Positions 22,644-33,724 of a stretch of DNA of 64,000 bases are shown here, piece after piece (the first letter of the stretch is position 1; each line of letters begins with the position of its first letter). A model generated the notes under the pieces. That model was not told where the DNA came from and searched no databases. It was given only the letters and a program-made list of their open reading frames with translations. Source of the stretch: Nansenia antarctica (lineage: Eukaryota; Chordata; Actinopteri; Argentiniformes; Microstomatidae); NCBI GenBank assembly GCA_963989245.1, contig OZ022340.1:35906002-35970001 (forward strand), given 5' to 3'. Both the position numbers and the translations under genes were made by a program.

Positions 22644-23580
22644 GGCTGTAAAAACAAAACAAAAATCCATCAGAGATAGTGGGAACATGAATAGTGGACA
22701 AATTAACTGTCTGGTACATTCTGAGAAAAAAAGAACACTGGTGAGCTTGGCACCACAAAAAGGTCTGGACGTCCATGGAAGACAAGAGTGGTGGATGATC
22801 ACAGGATCCTTTACATGGTAAAAGAAAACCCCATCACAACATCCAGCCAAGTGAAGAACAGTCTCCAGGAGGTAGGCATATCATTATCCATGTGTACCAT
22901 AAAAGAAAGACTTCACACAAGCAAATACAGAGGGTTCACCACAAGGTGCAAGCCATTCATAAGCCTCAAGAATAGAAAGGCCAGATTAGACTTTGACAAA
23001 GAACATCTAAAAATCTAAAAAAAGCCAGCCCTGTTCTGGAACAGCGTTCTTTGGACAGATGAAACTAAGATCAACCTGTACCAGAATGATGGGAAGAAAA
23101 AAGTATGGAGAAGGCTTGGAACGGCTCATGATCCGACGGATACCACATCATCTGTAAAAAAAACGTGGAGGCAGTGTGATGACATGGGCATGCATGGCTT
23201 CCAATGGCACTGGGTCATTAGTGTTTATTGATGATGTGACAGAAGACAGAAGCAGACAGATGAATTCTGAAGTGTTAAGGGATATTCTGTCTGCTCAGAT
23301 TCAGACAAATTCAGCAAAGTTGATTGGATGGTGCTTCACAATACAGATGGACAATGACCCAAAACATACTGCGTAAGCAACCCAGGACTTCTTTAAGGCA
23401 AAGAAGTGGAATATTCTGCCGAGTCAATCACCTGATCTCAACCCAATCAAGCATCCATTTCACTTGCTGAAGACAAAACTAAAAGCAGAAAGACCCACAA
23501 ACAAACAACCGAAGACAGCTGCAGTAAAGGCCTGGCAAAGCATCACAAAGGAGGAAACCCAAGTATTAAAAATTAACATT
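22644..23580 (+). pseudogene. Tc1-like transposase, broken
   Basis: Pieces in different frames: an HTH/linker region at 22788-23018, then VLWTDETKINLY (first Asp kept, about 23050), then IQMDNDPKHTA followed at once by a stop (second Asp, about 23345-23378), then LNPIKHPFHLLK (about 23438-23475), where the family has LNPIEH, so the catalytic Glu is Lys. Several stops and frame changes occur. Tc1 enzymes cut and paste at TA using a DD34E triad. This one is inactive. Confidence 0.8.
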
Positions 23581-23637
23581 TTATTTATGATTATGTTCAT
23601 TTGTCCAATTACTTTTGAGCTCCTGAAAATAGGGGAC

Positions 23638-24877
23638 CAGTGTTTCCCTTACAATTGCCTTGGGGGGGCAGGCCCAAAGTCTGCCAGTAGTGTCATATAA
23701 CCAGACCTATCTCCGCACTTCGCTTCGCACTGTGGCAGCGCTGGAGAATAATAAAATATTTTTAGGCTTTAGGGAGTGTGCGCGCGCGACGCGGTGAGAT
23801 GTCTGCAGATAGAAAGTAAGCAAGTTGAAACGTTAGCAAATATACATGTAATTGCTGAGTGTTCTGACAGAGAAAGTTGGTTAAAATGGGTCATTATTAT
23901 TGTGAGTGTCTTGACTATAATTCCATGGTGTCAAAGAACTAGCAAGCTAGCTAGCTAGCTCAGAGGTGATGAGATGAGCTAGTCTGCTTGCACACTTGCC
24001 AGCTAAAGAGCTAACTGGATGCACTTTCTTATTTTAGTTAAAGAAGATATACAATATTTCTTATTCTGCTAGAATTGGGGTTCATGGTAATAAAATAATG
24101 GCATATTTACAGTACAATGACAGTGGATTGAAGCATTGGAAATATCTGTTTTTTATAGTTTATAGACATCTTTTTTCAGGTGAGAGAGTAAAGTCAAAAT
24201 GACATTATCTGACTGCATTGCCCACAGCAATCCAATATTAAATTATAATTATGTTATAAATTGATATGGATCAATGTATACCTCTTATTAGATTATAAAT
24301 ACTCTGGTTGTTATGTTTGCCTTTTGGTTGACAGCAAAAGAGGGAGAGAGGAGGATAGAAAGGGAGAGAAGGAGAGAGAGCAGGATGGTGTCAGCACACC
24401 AGAGGGAGAGAGAGAGAGAGAGAGCAAGAACCAGGTGAGAAAGTGGACAGGTAGTCAAGACATAAGTAAGTAGCCTTGAGAACCGATGGTTCTGGAGCCC
24501 AATTTATACTTCTGCGTTGAATTTACGCGCGGCTACACCGTAGCCTACGCAAGGGCTCTCCCAATTTATACTTCTGCACTGGTCGGTCTGCGTCGCGTTG
24601 GTCGGTGTACTCATAGCGGCATAATAGCATTTTTGTTTGGGCTCTGGGCCTACGCAGGCTACGGCGTAGGCTACGCTGTAGATTTTAAGCAGAAGTATAA
24701 ATTGGGCTTTAGGGGGCAGGAGCCTATCTCCTGTTTCTGTAGCGTGAGGCTGCTTACAAGTACACCCCCTGGACATGACGCTGGTATGTCGCAGGGTCTT
24801 ACCCCCTGGGTGGGGGGGGGGTTCCATGCCACTGTCCATGCCACCCCCCCAAGGCAGCAAACCTAGGGGAAACACTG
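23638..24877. mobile_element. CAGTGTTTCC-type hAT, copy 2 (inverted relative to copy 1)
   Basis: Starts CAGTGTTTCCCTTACAATTG and ends (inverse) CAGTGTTTCCCCTAGGTTTG. A perfect 5-bp TSD, gggac (23633-23637 and 24878-24882), splits Tc1 sequence. Collinear, inverted, with 7906-10085. It contains one 37-bp unit and a MITE (24497-24707). Confidence 0.88.
24497..24707. mobile_element. MITE with GCCCAATTTATACTTCTGCG ends
   Basis: About 211 bp, inverted termini GCCCAATTTATACTTCTGCG; internal CGGCGTAGGCTACG motifs. It is related to the TTAA element ends at 19812-22639. A clear TTAA duplication is not visible here. Confidence 0.75.
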
Positions 24878-25068
24878 GGGACTGTGTATAAAAATGGTTG
24901 CAATTCCTAAACGTTTCATACAATATTTTTGTTCAACCCCTTGAATTAAAGCTGAAAGTCTGCACTTCAATTACATCTTGATTGTTTCATTCCAAATCCA
25001 TTGTGGTGGCATACAGAGCCAAAATTATGGAAATTGTGTCACTGTCCAAATACTTCCGGACCTAACTG

Positions 25069-25110
25069 TGTGTGACCCTGAGGACACACACAGATGTGAC
25101 CCTGAGAAGG
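25069..25110. repeat. Minisatellite TGTGACCCTGAGGACACACA, right part
   Basis: Continuation of the 19285-19393 array on the other side of the Tc1 insertion. Confidence 0.85.
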
Positions 25111-25754
25111 TAGGCAGCAGCCATCTGCTAACCTTTACGCGTCTAAAACGAGTTAAACGTTTTAGGATCACTAAATACTATTATATCACTAAATAATATA
25201 ATAACACTAATACGTCTGCTGTAGGCTACTGAGGTGACGACAGTTAGGCTACAGATCCAGTTGACTGGGACTTCGCGCTGCTGTCTCTAGAGACAGACGA
25301 CAGTTAGGCTACAGATCCAGTTGGTTAAAATACTGTGATCTGACGCTGCCCGATCGATGAGAAAGAGGTGATTCTACATTGTCAGAAGGTTTGAGTAAGT
25401 GCAAAAGAAAGAAACTGTAATGTTGGTACTGGATTTGTTGTGCAAGGTCTGTTCAGCCATGATTGAACTTGAAAGCAAGTGAGAAGTACAGAAAGACTGT
25501 GTAAGGCAGGGAGATGAAAGGGATAGGGAAAGGTATTCTGCTGATGAGAAGATGGATAGCGGTTACTAAGCGTTAAGGCAGAGGTTGTACATTGTTTCCC
25601 TTTTTTAAATGGATTTTTATTCTATTTCATCTTTACCTTTTCTTTTTACTGTTTTCCCCTGCTTTTATATTCATTCTATGCTTGTATGTGTTTTTAGATA
25701 TGTTTTTATGTTCTGAGCTGATGCATGGCTTGTAAAGACAAAATTATGTTTTAG
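25111..25754. other. Interval without a recognised gene
   Basis: A 26-bp direct repeat (CGACAGTTAGGCTACAGATC + CAGTTG) occurs at 25238 and 25297. Otherwise unassigned, with T-rich DNA near 25590-25680. Confidence 0.5.
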
Positions 25755-25945
25755 GACGTGTTCAAAAGCAAGACTGTGTTCATCTAGTTATGTGTAGTTA
25801 TGTGTTTTTAGCATGTTCATGTTCTATCAGTGTGTTGTGATGTTATAAACATGCAGTTAGATGTTCATGTTCTATCAGCGCGTTGTGATGTTAGATGTTC
25901 ATGTTGATGTTCCTTGTTAGCTGTTAGCTATTAGCAGCTGTTGTC
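25755..25945. repeat. Fragment shared, inverted, with 28040-28750
   Basis: TTCAAAAGCAAGACTGTGTT ... AGTTATGTGTTTTTAGCATG ... TGTGTTGTGATGTTATA matches the inverse of the sequence flanking the hAT at 28142-28671. It is a solo piece of the THAP element's left part. Confidence 0.65.
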
Positions 25946-26102
25946 GTTTTCTCCAATTCTGTGCTTGAGGTGTACCGACATTCACATATGTATATCGTCT
26001 TCAACGTATGACACATCATTTGAAAGCTTACAATATGTAAAAAACTGATAAATGACCATGAGCTACTGGTTATTCCAAACATCAGCTGGTGTCTAATGTT
26101 GT

Positions 26103-26420
26103 TTATTTGCAGAGGGACCCTGATTACCTCTAAACCTAATTATAAACCTTATTATAAACCTGATTACCTCTAAACCTGATTATAAACCTTATTATAAACC
26201 TGATTATAAACCTGATTATAAACCTGATTACCTATAAACCTTATTATAAACCTGATTACTTCTAAACCTGATTAGAAACCTGATTACCTCTAAACCTGAT
26301 TATAAACATGATTATGAACCAGATTACCTCTAAACCTGATTACAAACCCATGATTATAAACTTGATTATAAGCCTGAATATAAACATGATTATAAACCTG
26401 ATTACCCTTAAACCTCATTA
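26103..26420. repeat. Minisatellite CTGATTATAAAC / CTGATTACCTCTAAAC
   Basis: About twenty alternating 12- and 16-bp units (CTGATTATAAAC, CTGATTACCTCTAAAC). Confidence 0.92.
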
Positions 26421-26939
26421 CAAACCCCGCCCCCCCCCCCTCCTCTGAAAAGATTGACCCTTAACCCCTGACAGCAGACAGAGCTGGCCAATCAGGCGTT
26501 TTCCTGGCTGGTAATTGCTGGCCCAGATTGGGTCATTGGAGCTGTCTGCTGGTGTTATTAATAACCAGGACTGGCAGCAGGAAAGAGGCCTGATTGCACA
26601 TACGGTCCTGGAGGTTTACACACACACACACACATCTGGGCTCTGGGTGGAGTGTCACACCCTCCGTGGGAAAAGGCTGGAATGTTTTCTCTTTTTTTCC
26701 CCCTTTTTAAAAAAAATCTCTTTCTTTTCTCTGTGGCGCGCGCCGGGCCTGTTCTGTTCCTGCTGGGGTCCTGTGGAAGATGTTGTTGTTGACACAGACA
26801 CCCTGTCAGAGCCTGCTAGCTAGCCGAGCAGAGAGGTGGTTGTGATGGACTGATGGTCTGCGTTGCATTAAGGCTTTTGGTTGAAAAAAAAAAAAAAGGC
26901 ACACCGAGACCGTTTGAGTTTACATGCTTGCTGACAGAC
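26421..26939. other. Interval without a recognised gene
   Basis: Mixed sequence with a short (CA)n at 26617-26633 and poly-pyrimidine near 26690-26730. A 102-codon + strand frame (26515-26823) has no domain I recognise. Confidence 0.5.
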
Positions 26940-27001
26940 CTTCAGACACAGCCAGGGAGTCTAGAGGAGACACATCTTCAGAGTCTAGAGGAGACAGACC
27001 T

Positions 27002-27648
27002 CAGTGTTTCCTCCAGGAATTTTTACATTGGTGGCGGAGAGCCTTATCCGTAGCGATTTTTGAAACGCGCATGCGCGCTCAAAACAACGACCTAATTTCA
27101 ACCAAAGCTAGAGGTAGGATGGCAAAAAATATATATATATATACAGAATATAAACTTGTGATACCGGTTTCCATCCATCAGCTCTGAAGGTTTACGTTAC
27201 TCACGGATCCAATGTCCTTCCAAACGAGCAGTCTTGGCTCCGTCTCAAACACAACAGGAAAAGTATGTCCAACTTGGCGAAAGTTTCCCAGTGTTTCCAA
27301 CTTGCGCGAGTTCTTCAATTTGCGATAGTTTTTCAGCAGGGATGGTTGAGTCTGCACGGTTCTCATGCCGGTTCACATTTAGACCAATCAGGAGTAGCCC
27401 TTGTGTCACGTCGTCAACTGATTTTGGATCAGCGGTTAGAGAGAGATGGGCGTGGATTTAGGTGCACTTATAGTCAACATCCATTATAGCGCTGATCTAG
27501 GATCAGATATATTTTAATCAGCAAAAATGTTCAGAGGTGGATTATTATTATTATTATTTTTATTTTTTTGTGGACTGAATCAATTTGTGGCGGAGGAAAT
27601 TAATTTGTGGCGGCCCGCCACCAATAAATGCATATAGAGGAAACACTG
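27002..27648. mobile_element. CAGTGTTTCC-type hAT, short copy
   Basis: Ends CAGTGTTTCCTCCAGGAATT and the inverse CAGTGTTTCCTCTATATGCA. A perfect 5-bp TSD, gacct, at 26997-27001 and 27649-27653. The interior includes a fragment (27160-27342) homologous to the BEL-like leader at 21270-21450, and a piece (27365-27500) shared with 37202-37345. No ORF of note. Confidence 0.9.
27160..27342 (-). repeat. BEL-like leader fragment inside a hAT
   Basis: Nearly identical to 21270-21450 (ATACCGGTTTCCATCCAT ... GGCGAAAGTTTCCCAGTGTT). On the - strand it contains GGACATTGGATCC followed by GTGAGTAACG, a donor-like site present in both copies. Confidence 0.7.
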
Positions 27649-28141
27649 GACCTTCAGAGTCTAGAGGAGACACATCTTCAGAGTCTAGAGGAGACAGACC
27701 TTCAGAGTCTAGAGGAGACAGACCTTCAGAGTCTAGAGGAGACACATCTTCAGAGTCAAGAGGAGACAGACCTTCAGAGTCTAGAGGAGACAGACCTTCA
27801 GAGTCTAGAGAAGACACACCTTCATAGTCTAGAGGAGACAGACCTTCAGAGTTTTGGAATCTGGAGCAGCAGGTTGCTACCATGTGTTTGACCCGGTGCA
27901 CGGTCACGTTCTGGCCTTTAAAGGGAACCCTGGCTATTACGGCATGTAGGCCTTAATATGCTCTAATTGCCATCGCCTACTCAAATATGTTGGTTGAAAG
28001 ACATGAAATATGTTCATTATGTAAAAAATCCTTAATCCGTATTTTTCCGCTGCTAACAGCTAGCGGCTAACAAAACACATCGCTACGAAAGTCTAAACTG
28101 TATTTTAATAACATCACAACATGCTGAGAGAACATCGACAT

Positions 28142-28671
28142 TAGTGCTGTCCCAAACGACTATTTTTCTAACGATTAATCTAGCGATCATTTTATCGATT
28201 AGTCTAACGACTAATTTATCGGTACGTCTAACGATTAATTTTGTACTGTTCGGGAAAAAAAAACAAAAAACGTATTTGTCTCCACCTCACTGCTATAGCT
28301 AACGTTACTCTCGCTGCTATGTTATGATTAGCTAAATTGATGCTAACGTAGCATGCGAGCTACGAGCTAGATAACGTACAGTAGGTGCTCGCACCACAAT
28401 GACAATAGGCTACCGTAGCTTGCCAGCTACATAGCTAACGTTACTAACACCAGAAGACAAGACATACGAACTGTGGTGAGCTACATTGATTGTGTAACAT
28501 TAGCTAGTAGCTATCCATTTTCACTCATACACTTAATTGTCTCGCCTGGTAAAATAAAGGTTTAAAAAAAAAAAAAAACGCCATTTTGTTTATTTACGAC
28601 TAACCGACGCATATTACGCAAACCGACGTAGTCGATGACGTCGATGACGTCGACTAATCGTAACAGCCCTA
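28142..28671. mobile_element. Non-autonomous hAT
   Basis: Ends TAGTGCTGTCCCAAACGACT and the inverse CGACTAATCGTAACAGCCC + TA. A perfect 8-bp TSD, atcgacat (28134-28141, 28672-28679). GTCGACTAATCG-type subterminal motifs. No ORF. Confidence 0.93.
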
Positions 28672-29399
28672 ATCGACATGCTAAAAACACATAACTACAT
28701 ATAACAAGATGAACACACAGTTCTTGCTTTTGAACACGAGCTGAAACGAAGTCATTATTACTTACTGGTAGCCTACGGCAGTGAATCCAAGTATTTGTGT
28801 GGCGGCCTGGGAAAACCCTTCACATGGTGGCATTTTGACATTTTCATTTTTTAATATTTCCATAAATTAGAAGTTCTCAGCTATTCATAACTGGTTGAAT
28901 GACTGAGATAGCCCTTTATTTTAAAAAGTTATGAACATTTTAATGTATCATGTCAAAAAAAGTGAAAGGTGAGAAAAATGGCTTCAAACTTTCCAACAGA
29001 TTCCAACATTCCATTTTCTCCAGTACCATTCTGCAACATTCTACAATCATTCAGCTTCAGCACTTGGCTTGACGTGTGTGTGTGTGCGCGCGTGCGTGCG
29101 TGCGTGCGTGCGCGCGCTGTGAAAATACCTAAATATATTAAAATAGACCTAAATATCATCAATGAAATATTTTAATAAATTGATAACTCATTGAATTCAC
29201 ATTATAACAATCAAACAGGTGAATACACGTTTGAGCTTGAACGTGGTTATAATAATGTACATTTGCATAAGCAACAATAACTGAAAATGTTTTATTTAAA
29301 ACTGGCGCCCCACTTACTCAATTGTCTCCGCTTAATCAATTATCTCTATCTCTTTCCACCTCCTTCTCTGGTTACCCCCCCCCCCCCCTAACCTTATAG

Positions 29400-29632
29400 C
29401 ACAACACAGGGAATTAGGAATTAAGGAATTAATTAATTAATCAATAAGGAATTAAACATGCATACAGAGAAACAATGTGCTCAAGTGACATGACCTTTTT
29501 TCATTTATCCATTTCTTCTCATATAGAGGCCAATTCATGTTTAATTTACTCCACACACCTATTCTACATGTGTCAGTATCACAACATCTCAGAATCTCAA
29601 TTCATTAACATTAAAGCACTTAATCTACTCAT
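29400..29632. other. 3' non-coding part of the DUF7869 transposon
   Basis: AT-rich sequence downstream of the stop at 29633, out to the TIR at 28797. It includes a (GT/GC)n run at 29072-29116 and a poly-C run at 29377-29388. No gene. Confidence 0.5.
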
Positions 29633-31414
29633 CTACTCTTCGGATCGTCGTGAAGCTCTGGGAGGTTTTGGTATAGTTGGACAAGGGCAGGTGATGTCTT
29701 GGAATTCCTCAGCAGTGAATGGCCGGATTTCCTTGTAAAGGTACCACTGCCGCCTGGCATCCAGCCCGTTGGGAACGATGATGGAAGGCATTTCAGAGGA
29801 AAGGGGTACTCCATCTCTGAGCAGATTCTGCTGTGTAATGTCACTGTCACTGAAGTCTTGGATCTTCACCGTGCCTGTTCCTTCAGTGAAGTGGAAATGG
29901 TGTTTCCTCTTGATCCCCACCACCTTTCTGAGGTGAGGGCTGAGGAAGCTCATCCAGTCGTAGGTTGGTACGATGACCTCCCCATTTTCAGTGCCACAGA
30001 TCTGTGCAACATTGACATGTGAGGACTGCTCAACCACATGGACAATGTCGCTGATGCAGTCCACCTTTGTTTTTTTGAAGAGGCGCTTCACCAAGCCGAA
30101 GCACCAGTCGCAACTGAACTTGGTGTGTCCAGTGAGCAGGAAAGACAGTGTGATTTGTTTGTGCCGTCCAGTCAGAACCCGCCACATCAGGTACCACATC
30201 ATGCAGGAGTTTTTGTTTTGTCCAGCGCAGTTGTCTGCATGGAGATGCACATGGGTTTCTCCCAGCCCATAGTTTTCAAAAAAGTAGTGCAGCATGGATA
30301 CCACACAGTTGGCACCCTTGCTTGTCTGGCAGCTCTCATCAAGGAGAAAGTTCACCTGCTTGGGGAACGCCTCACAAGCAACCCCAAAAAGGCCACACTT
30401 ACGGGGACATTTGAAATACACAGGGCCGGGCTGCAAAGGATTGGAGGGGAAATGAACTTACTGTGCAAAATCAAAACTGTAGTGCATTTTGCCAGAGAAG
30501 CTGCAGGGTGGATGGGGCCCAATATCGGCACCAGGAGGCACCTCTTGCTTGACTTCCTTACACAATTTCTGGTAGAGGGATCTCTCCATGGTAGCCCTCC
30601 GCAAGTGCTCCTCCATCTCATGCACAGCCTCACTCTTCTCACTGTCAGGAAGATTTGCTGCACGGGCCAGTTTTGCCACTCCTGACTGACAGTACCAGCA
30701 GAGATCAGTGGCCGGACGCATGGTGGTGACAAATGGCACTAACTGCTGCCATAGCTTCCTAAAGGTTCTGTAGGAAACCACTCGTCTACCAGCACCCTCA
30801 GCTGCTAAGCTATACTGTCTTCTTGCTGCAGTTGGTCGGCAGGAGTTTCAAATCTGATTTCCAGTGCCTCGGTGTGCGCCCCGGAAGGACTATATCATTG
30901 GCCTCTGCATAGTTTAGTACGAAGTCCACAACAGCTCTCGTATCCTCAAACTTTAAGGCATTGGCAGGGAGCCTTTTCTTAGATTTGTGGACCCGTGCTT
31001 CTACTCCAGCTGCCTTGTAATGTTTTATTAATGCATTGAGTTTGTCCTGCCCAATGCAGTGAAGGAATTTAAATACATCTCTGCAGATCCTGTAGCCATG
31101 ATAATAATAGTCTGTGTGTTGAGCCTTGCGCTCTGTTTGGTCCTTCTTCTTAGATCGAATGGTGTGATTTGATAAATGCATTCCGCAAGAAAGTTTAGAC
31201 AGGATCACAATGTCAAGCTCTTCGTGGGACAGACTTATATGTTGGAGGCGGACATGAAGGAGCTCTTCTTGAAGAAATCTGGTGTGACAGGGTTGACCCT
31301 CATTCAATTTACAATGGCATACGCAGTCAGCATCAGAGTAGTCAGCATTGCCCACATCTCCAGGATCAACAGGGAAAATCTGATCAGCCAGGTTCTCAAT
31401 GGTAGGATGTGACT
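29633..31414 (-). pseudogene. DUF7869-type putative transposase, exon 2 (catalytic)
   Basis: The exon starts after an acceptor (TTTTCACAG|AG at 31414) and joins exon 1 in frame (EEQ-E-SHPTIENL). It begins with a Cys-rich part (DADCVCHCKLNEGQPC), then a central region with a WYCQSG motif. The C-terminal part resembles an RNase H fold: LLDES, then HLHADNCAGQNKNSCMMWYL, then LTGHTKFSCDWCFG, giving candidate Asp residues D-D-D. VPTYDWMSFL and a final SRRSEE follow. Two lesions: a frameshift near 30818-30826 (after LPTNCS) and an in-frame TAA at 30458-30460 where a Gln codon (one base away) would continue into VHFPSNPLQPGP. DUF7869 proteins are widespread and poorly characterised. Transposase function is my inference. 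Confidence 0.75.
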
Positions 31415-31502
31415 CTGTGAAAATAAAAATAATGTAATATAAAGTGTTTATATTACTCATATTACTCAGATTATGCCACCAGGAGGTTTGCTTCCTAAGC
31501 AT

Positions 31503-32431
31503 CAGTGGTGTAGTCTAGTGTTTTCTAGTGGGTATACTGTGATTTTCCCCTCCCAGCCTCATATCGTTCATTTTGGAACGCCATAAAAATAAGTCTGCGC
31601 TCCCTGTCTAACGTTATATCTAACATTACATGTTATAAGGCTGATCTGTGCATGATAGTGCTGCATTTTGACATATTTCATGGTACATTTGATGGTACAT
31701 GACACTATAGCCAAAAGTCAAGTGCTTCGTAACACAGACGGGGTGAATTTTATGAATGAAAGTGTGAAAGTGGGTGTACGGAAATCCTTGGCCTTTCCTA
31801 GTGGGTATACGGCGTAGTCCTGCGTATCACGTAGACTACACCACTAGGGCTGGGTATCGCCACTGATTTCCCAAAACGATTAGATTCCGATTCACAGCTT
31901 TCGATTCGATTCACGATTCGATTCGATTCGATTCCGATTCGATCTAGTTACAATATACATTTTTGGCTTGAATATGAAAGAGATTCTCCGAACTAATGCT
32001 ATAAATGGTTCAAGGAACCCTATAACATGTAGCATTGTTAAACATATCAATGAATTGACTCCAAAGCATATGTTTTTATTTACATATGACTTTGCTTTTG
32101 TCCAGCTCATCTCTATCGTCACATTTTTAAAATCCAAAATGCACCCAGACATCTGACTTTAAGCCTGGTGGTGACTTGAGTGTCCCTGCCATCGCCATGT
32201 TTTTAGATTTTAGTGTTGAGACCTCACGTTGCGTGAGGTATGATAAATTCTTGTAGCGCGAGATCTGGCCACGAGATCTCGTTGCGGGTTGAAGCTGCAA
32301 GCAAAAAATAAAAAATATAAATAAATATGAAAGATCGATCTCGGGATTTATGAATCGATAATCGCTCATTTAATGAAGATCGATTCAGAATCGGGAAATC
32401 GATTTTTTGAACCCAGCCCTATACACCACTG
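31503..32431. mobile_element. hAT inserted in the DUF7869 gene intron
   Basis: Ends CAGTGGTGTAGTCTAGTG and the inverse CAGTGGTGTA..., the right arm being split by an inner hAT. A perfect 8-bp TSD, ctaagcat (31495-31502 and 32432-32439). Its part 31593-31672 (TCTAACGTTATATCTAACAT ...) is the unoccupied version of the site carrying a MITE at 48418. Confidence 0.9.
31845..32421. mobile_element. hAT nested in the 31503-32431 hAT
   Basis: Ends TAGGGCTGGGTATCGCCACT and the inverse TAGGGCTGGGTTCAAAAAAT. A perfect 8-bp TSD, tacaccac (31837-31844 and 32422-32429). Subterminal GATTCGATTCGATTC repeats. No transposase. Confidence 0.93.
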
Positions 32432-32585
32432 CTAAGCATCTTGACTCAGACTATGAATTAGCTATGTAGTAGCTAAGTTTCTTATCAAGAGTAGGCTACA
32501 TAGGTATTGAACATAATTGTATTATCATTATCATTATTATTATTATTGTTATTATTATTGTTTAGAACTTAAAACTGTCTCTTAC

Positions 32586-32829
32586 CTTGCTCTTCATCTT
32601 CATCCTCTTCAGGAGGCACATCAAGGTGTGGTCTCTTAGGAGGACCACTTTCACCATCACTCTCATTTGACTCACTACCACTAGTGTCATCCCCCTCAGA
32701 TTGAGGAGTAGTAGTGGTAAAATAATTATCAATTACTTCTCTCAACTCGTCTGCCCGAGCTATATTGCTCATATTCATGTGAGCTAATTCATTGATACAA
32801 CGTGAAATGTAATCTTGTGAGGCTGCCAT
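32586..32829 (-). pseudogene. DUF7869-type gene, exon 1
   Basis: ATG at 32829 starts MAASQDYISRCINELAHMN; a short helical part is followed by an acidic Ser/Glu-rich stretch (SEGDDTSGSESNESDGESG) and a basic PPKRPHLD. It ends at GAGCAAG|GTAAGA (donor complement of 32584-32585). Joined with the acceptor at 31414 the frame is kept. The acidic, probably disordered N-terminus is common in spliced transposase genes. This exon itself is intact, but the gene is broken in exon 2. Confidence 0.65.
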
Positions 32830-33548
32830 CTCTCTCTCTCTCTCATCTAGGCTACTTTGACAGGTCAAGAAGCTGACTGTCAAATTTTCGCAGGGGTTGA
32901 CCACCCCCAGCAACAATACACGTCACAGCCCATTTTCTCTTGTCTCTTGTCTTACTCCATTGGATAGGTGAAAAGTAAACAGGAAATTTTTTAGTAACAT
33001 GTGAGAATGGATTTGTGTTGTGGATGGATAGCTGACCAGATCGACAGCTATGTGTAACGTTAACTAACTTCAGTCATAGTAAGTGACGATTTTCTACAGT
33101 CTTTATGCAGCACGCCTGTTCAGCCGTAATTATCCTATGGTTAGTTTGACTGCTTGTGATGCGGTGTTAGTCTGCTCGCCTCGTCGGTATGCGAGGGACA
33201 GATCCATTTGTGTGTCTTCTAGTTAAGATTTTATTACTTTATGCTTATTGTGAGCATCAGTAAACTGGCAATAACACAGGTGGAAGTATCCTTTCGCTCA
33301 TGTGTGCGTGCGTTGCTTAACTGAGAATGAGACACGTTCAACGTGATGTTGATGTTTCGCTAGCAAACTACCCGCCACAAACACATAAAAATAAGTACTT
33401 TCTCTTTTGTTTTCTTAAAATGTTTATTCACCATAATGTAGTATGGAGTTCAAAGTACTAGAATACCACATAATATCAAAATCGCTGAAATAGGACATTT
33501 CCATCTATTTTTGCTCTTTGCCACAAACGAACGCCAGTGACATCCGAC
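32830..33548. other. 5' non-coding part of the DUF7869 transposon
   Basis: Sequence between the exon 1 ATG and the right TIR, expected to hold its promoter. No TATA box could be assigned. Confidence 0.45.
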
Positions 33549-33724
33549 GGGTTTTCCCAGGCCACCACACATTTAGTGGTCGTTAAACTGTTGTTTATTA
33601 TATCGAATGGGTACTTTAAAACTTCAAGTTGGTCTTATGAAGAAAAAAAAGAGATATTGTTGACACAATAAGTTTCACTTTCTGACCCCTTCGCGTGAGT
33701 GTGGTTTGCATGTTCACCAGTCGC

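Larger units (their letters stand above)
19396..25068 (+). mobile_element. Tc1-like transposon enlarged by nested insertions
   Basis: Termini are CAGTTAGGTCCATATATATT and the inverse CCGGACCTAACTG, the known fish Tc1 end type. A TA precedes the left end and TG (diverged TA) follows the right end. The outer element would be about 1.6 kb but is spread over 5.7 kb because it holds a TTAA element (19812-22639) and a CAGTGTTTCC hAT (23638-24877). The transposase is broken. Confidence 0.9.
26940..27862. repeat. 24-bp minisatellite split by a hAT
   Basis: Units TTCAGAGTCTAGAGGAGACA + GACC at 26956-27001 and 27649-27862. The hAT at 27002-27648 lies between, with TSD gacct taken from the unit. Confidence 0.92.
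28797..33570 (-). mobile_element. DNA transposon encoding a DUF7869-type protein
   Basis: The 22-bp inverted ends GTGTGG[C/T]GGCCTGGGAAAACCC occur at 28797-28818 and 33549-33570 (inverse), with one mismatch. Flanks are attt on both sides (28793-28796 and 33571-33574), a 4-bp TSD. Between them lies one two-exon gene on the - strand (32829 to 29633). Its intron holds two nested hATs. Size without them is about 3.8 kb. The association of TIRs, TSD and an RNase H-like ORF argues that the ORF is the transposase. A 4-bp TSD is reported for Sola1/Sola2 elements. Confidence 0.75.

Noticed and set aside
30427..30460. A 31-bp intron GTAAGT...TTTGCAG in the DUF7869 exon
   Set aside because: The frame continues through it with family-like residues (VHFPSNPLQPGP) after a single TAA, and 31 bp is too short for vertebrate splicing. 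An in-frame nonsense change explains it better.
29699..30685. + strand ORFs of 107-215 codons
   Set aside because: Antisense shadows of the DUF7869 exon.
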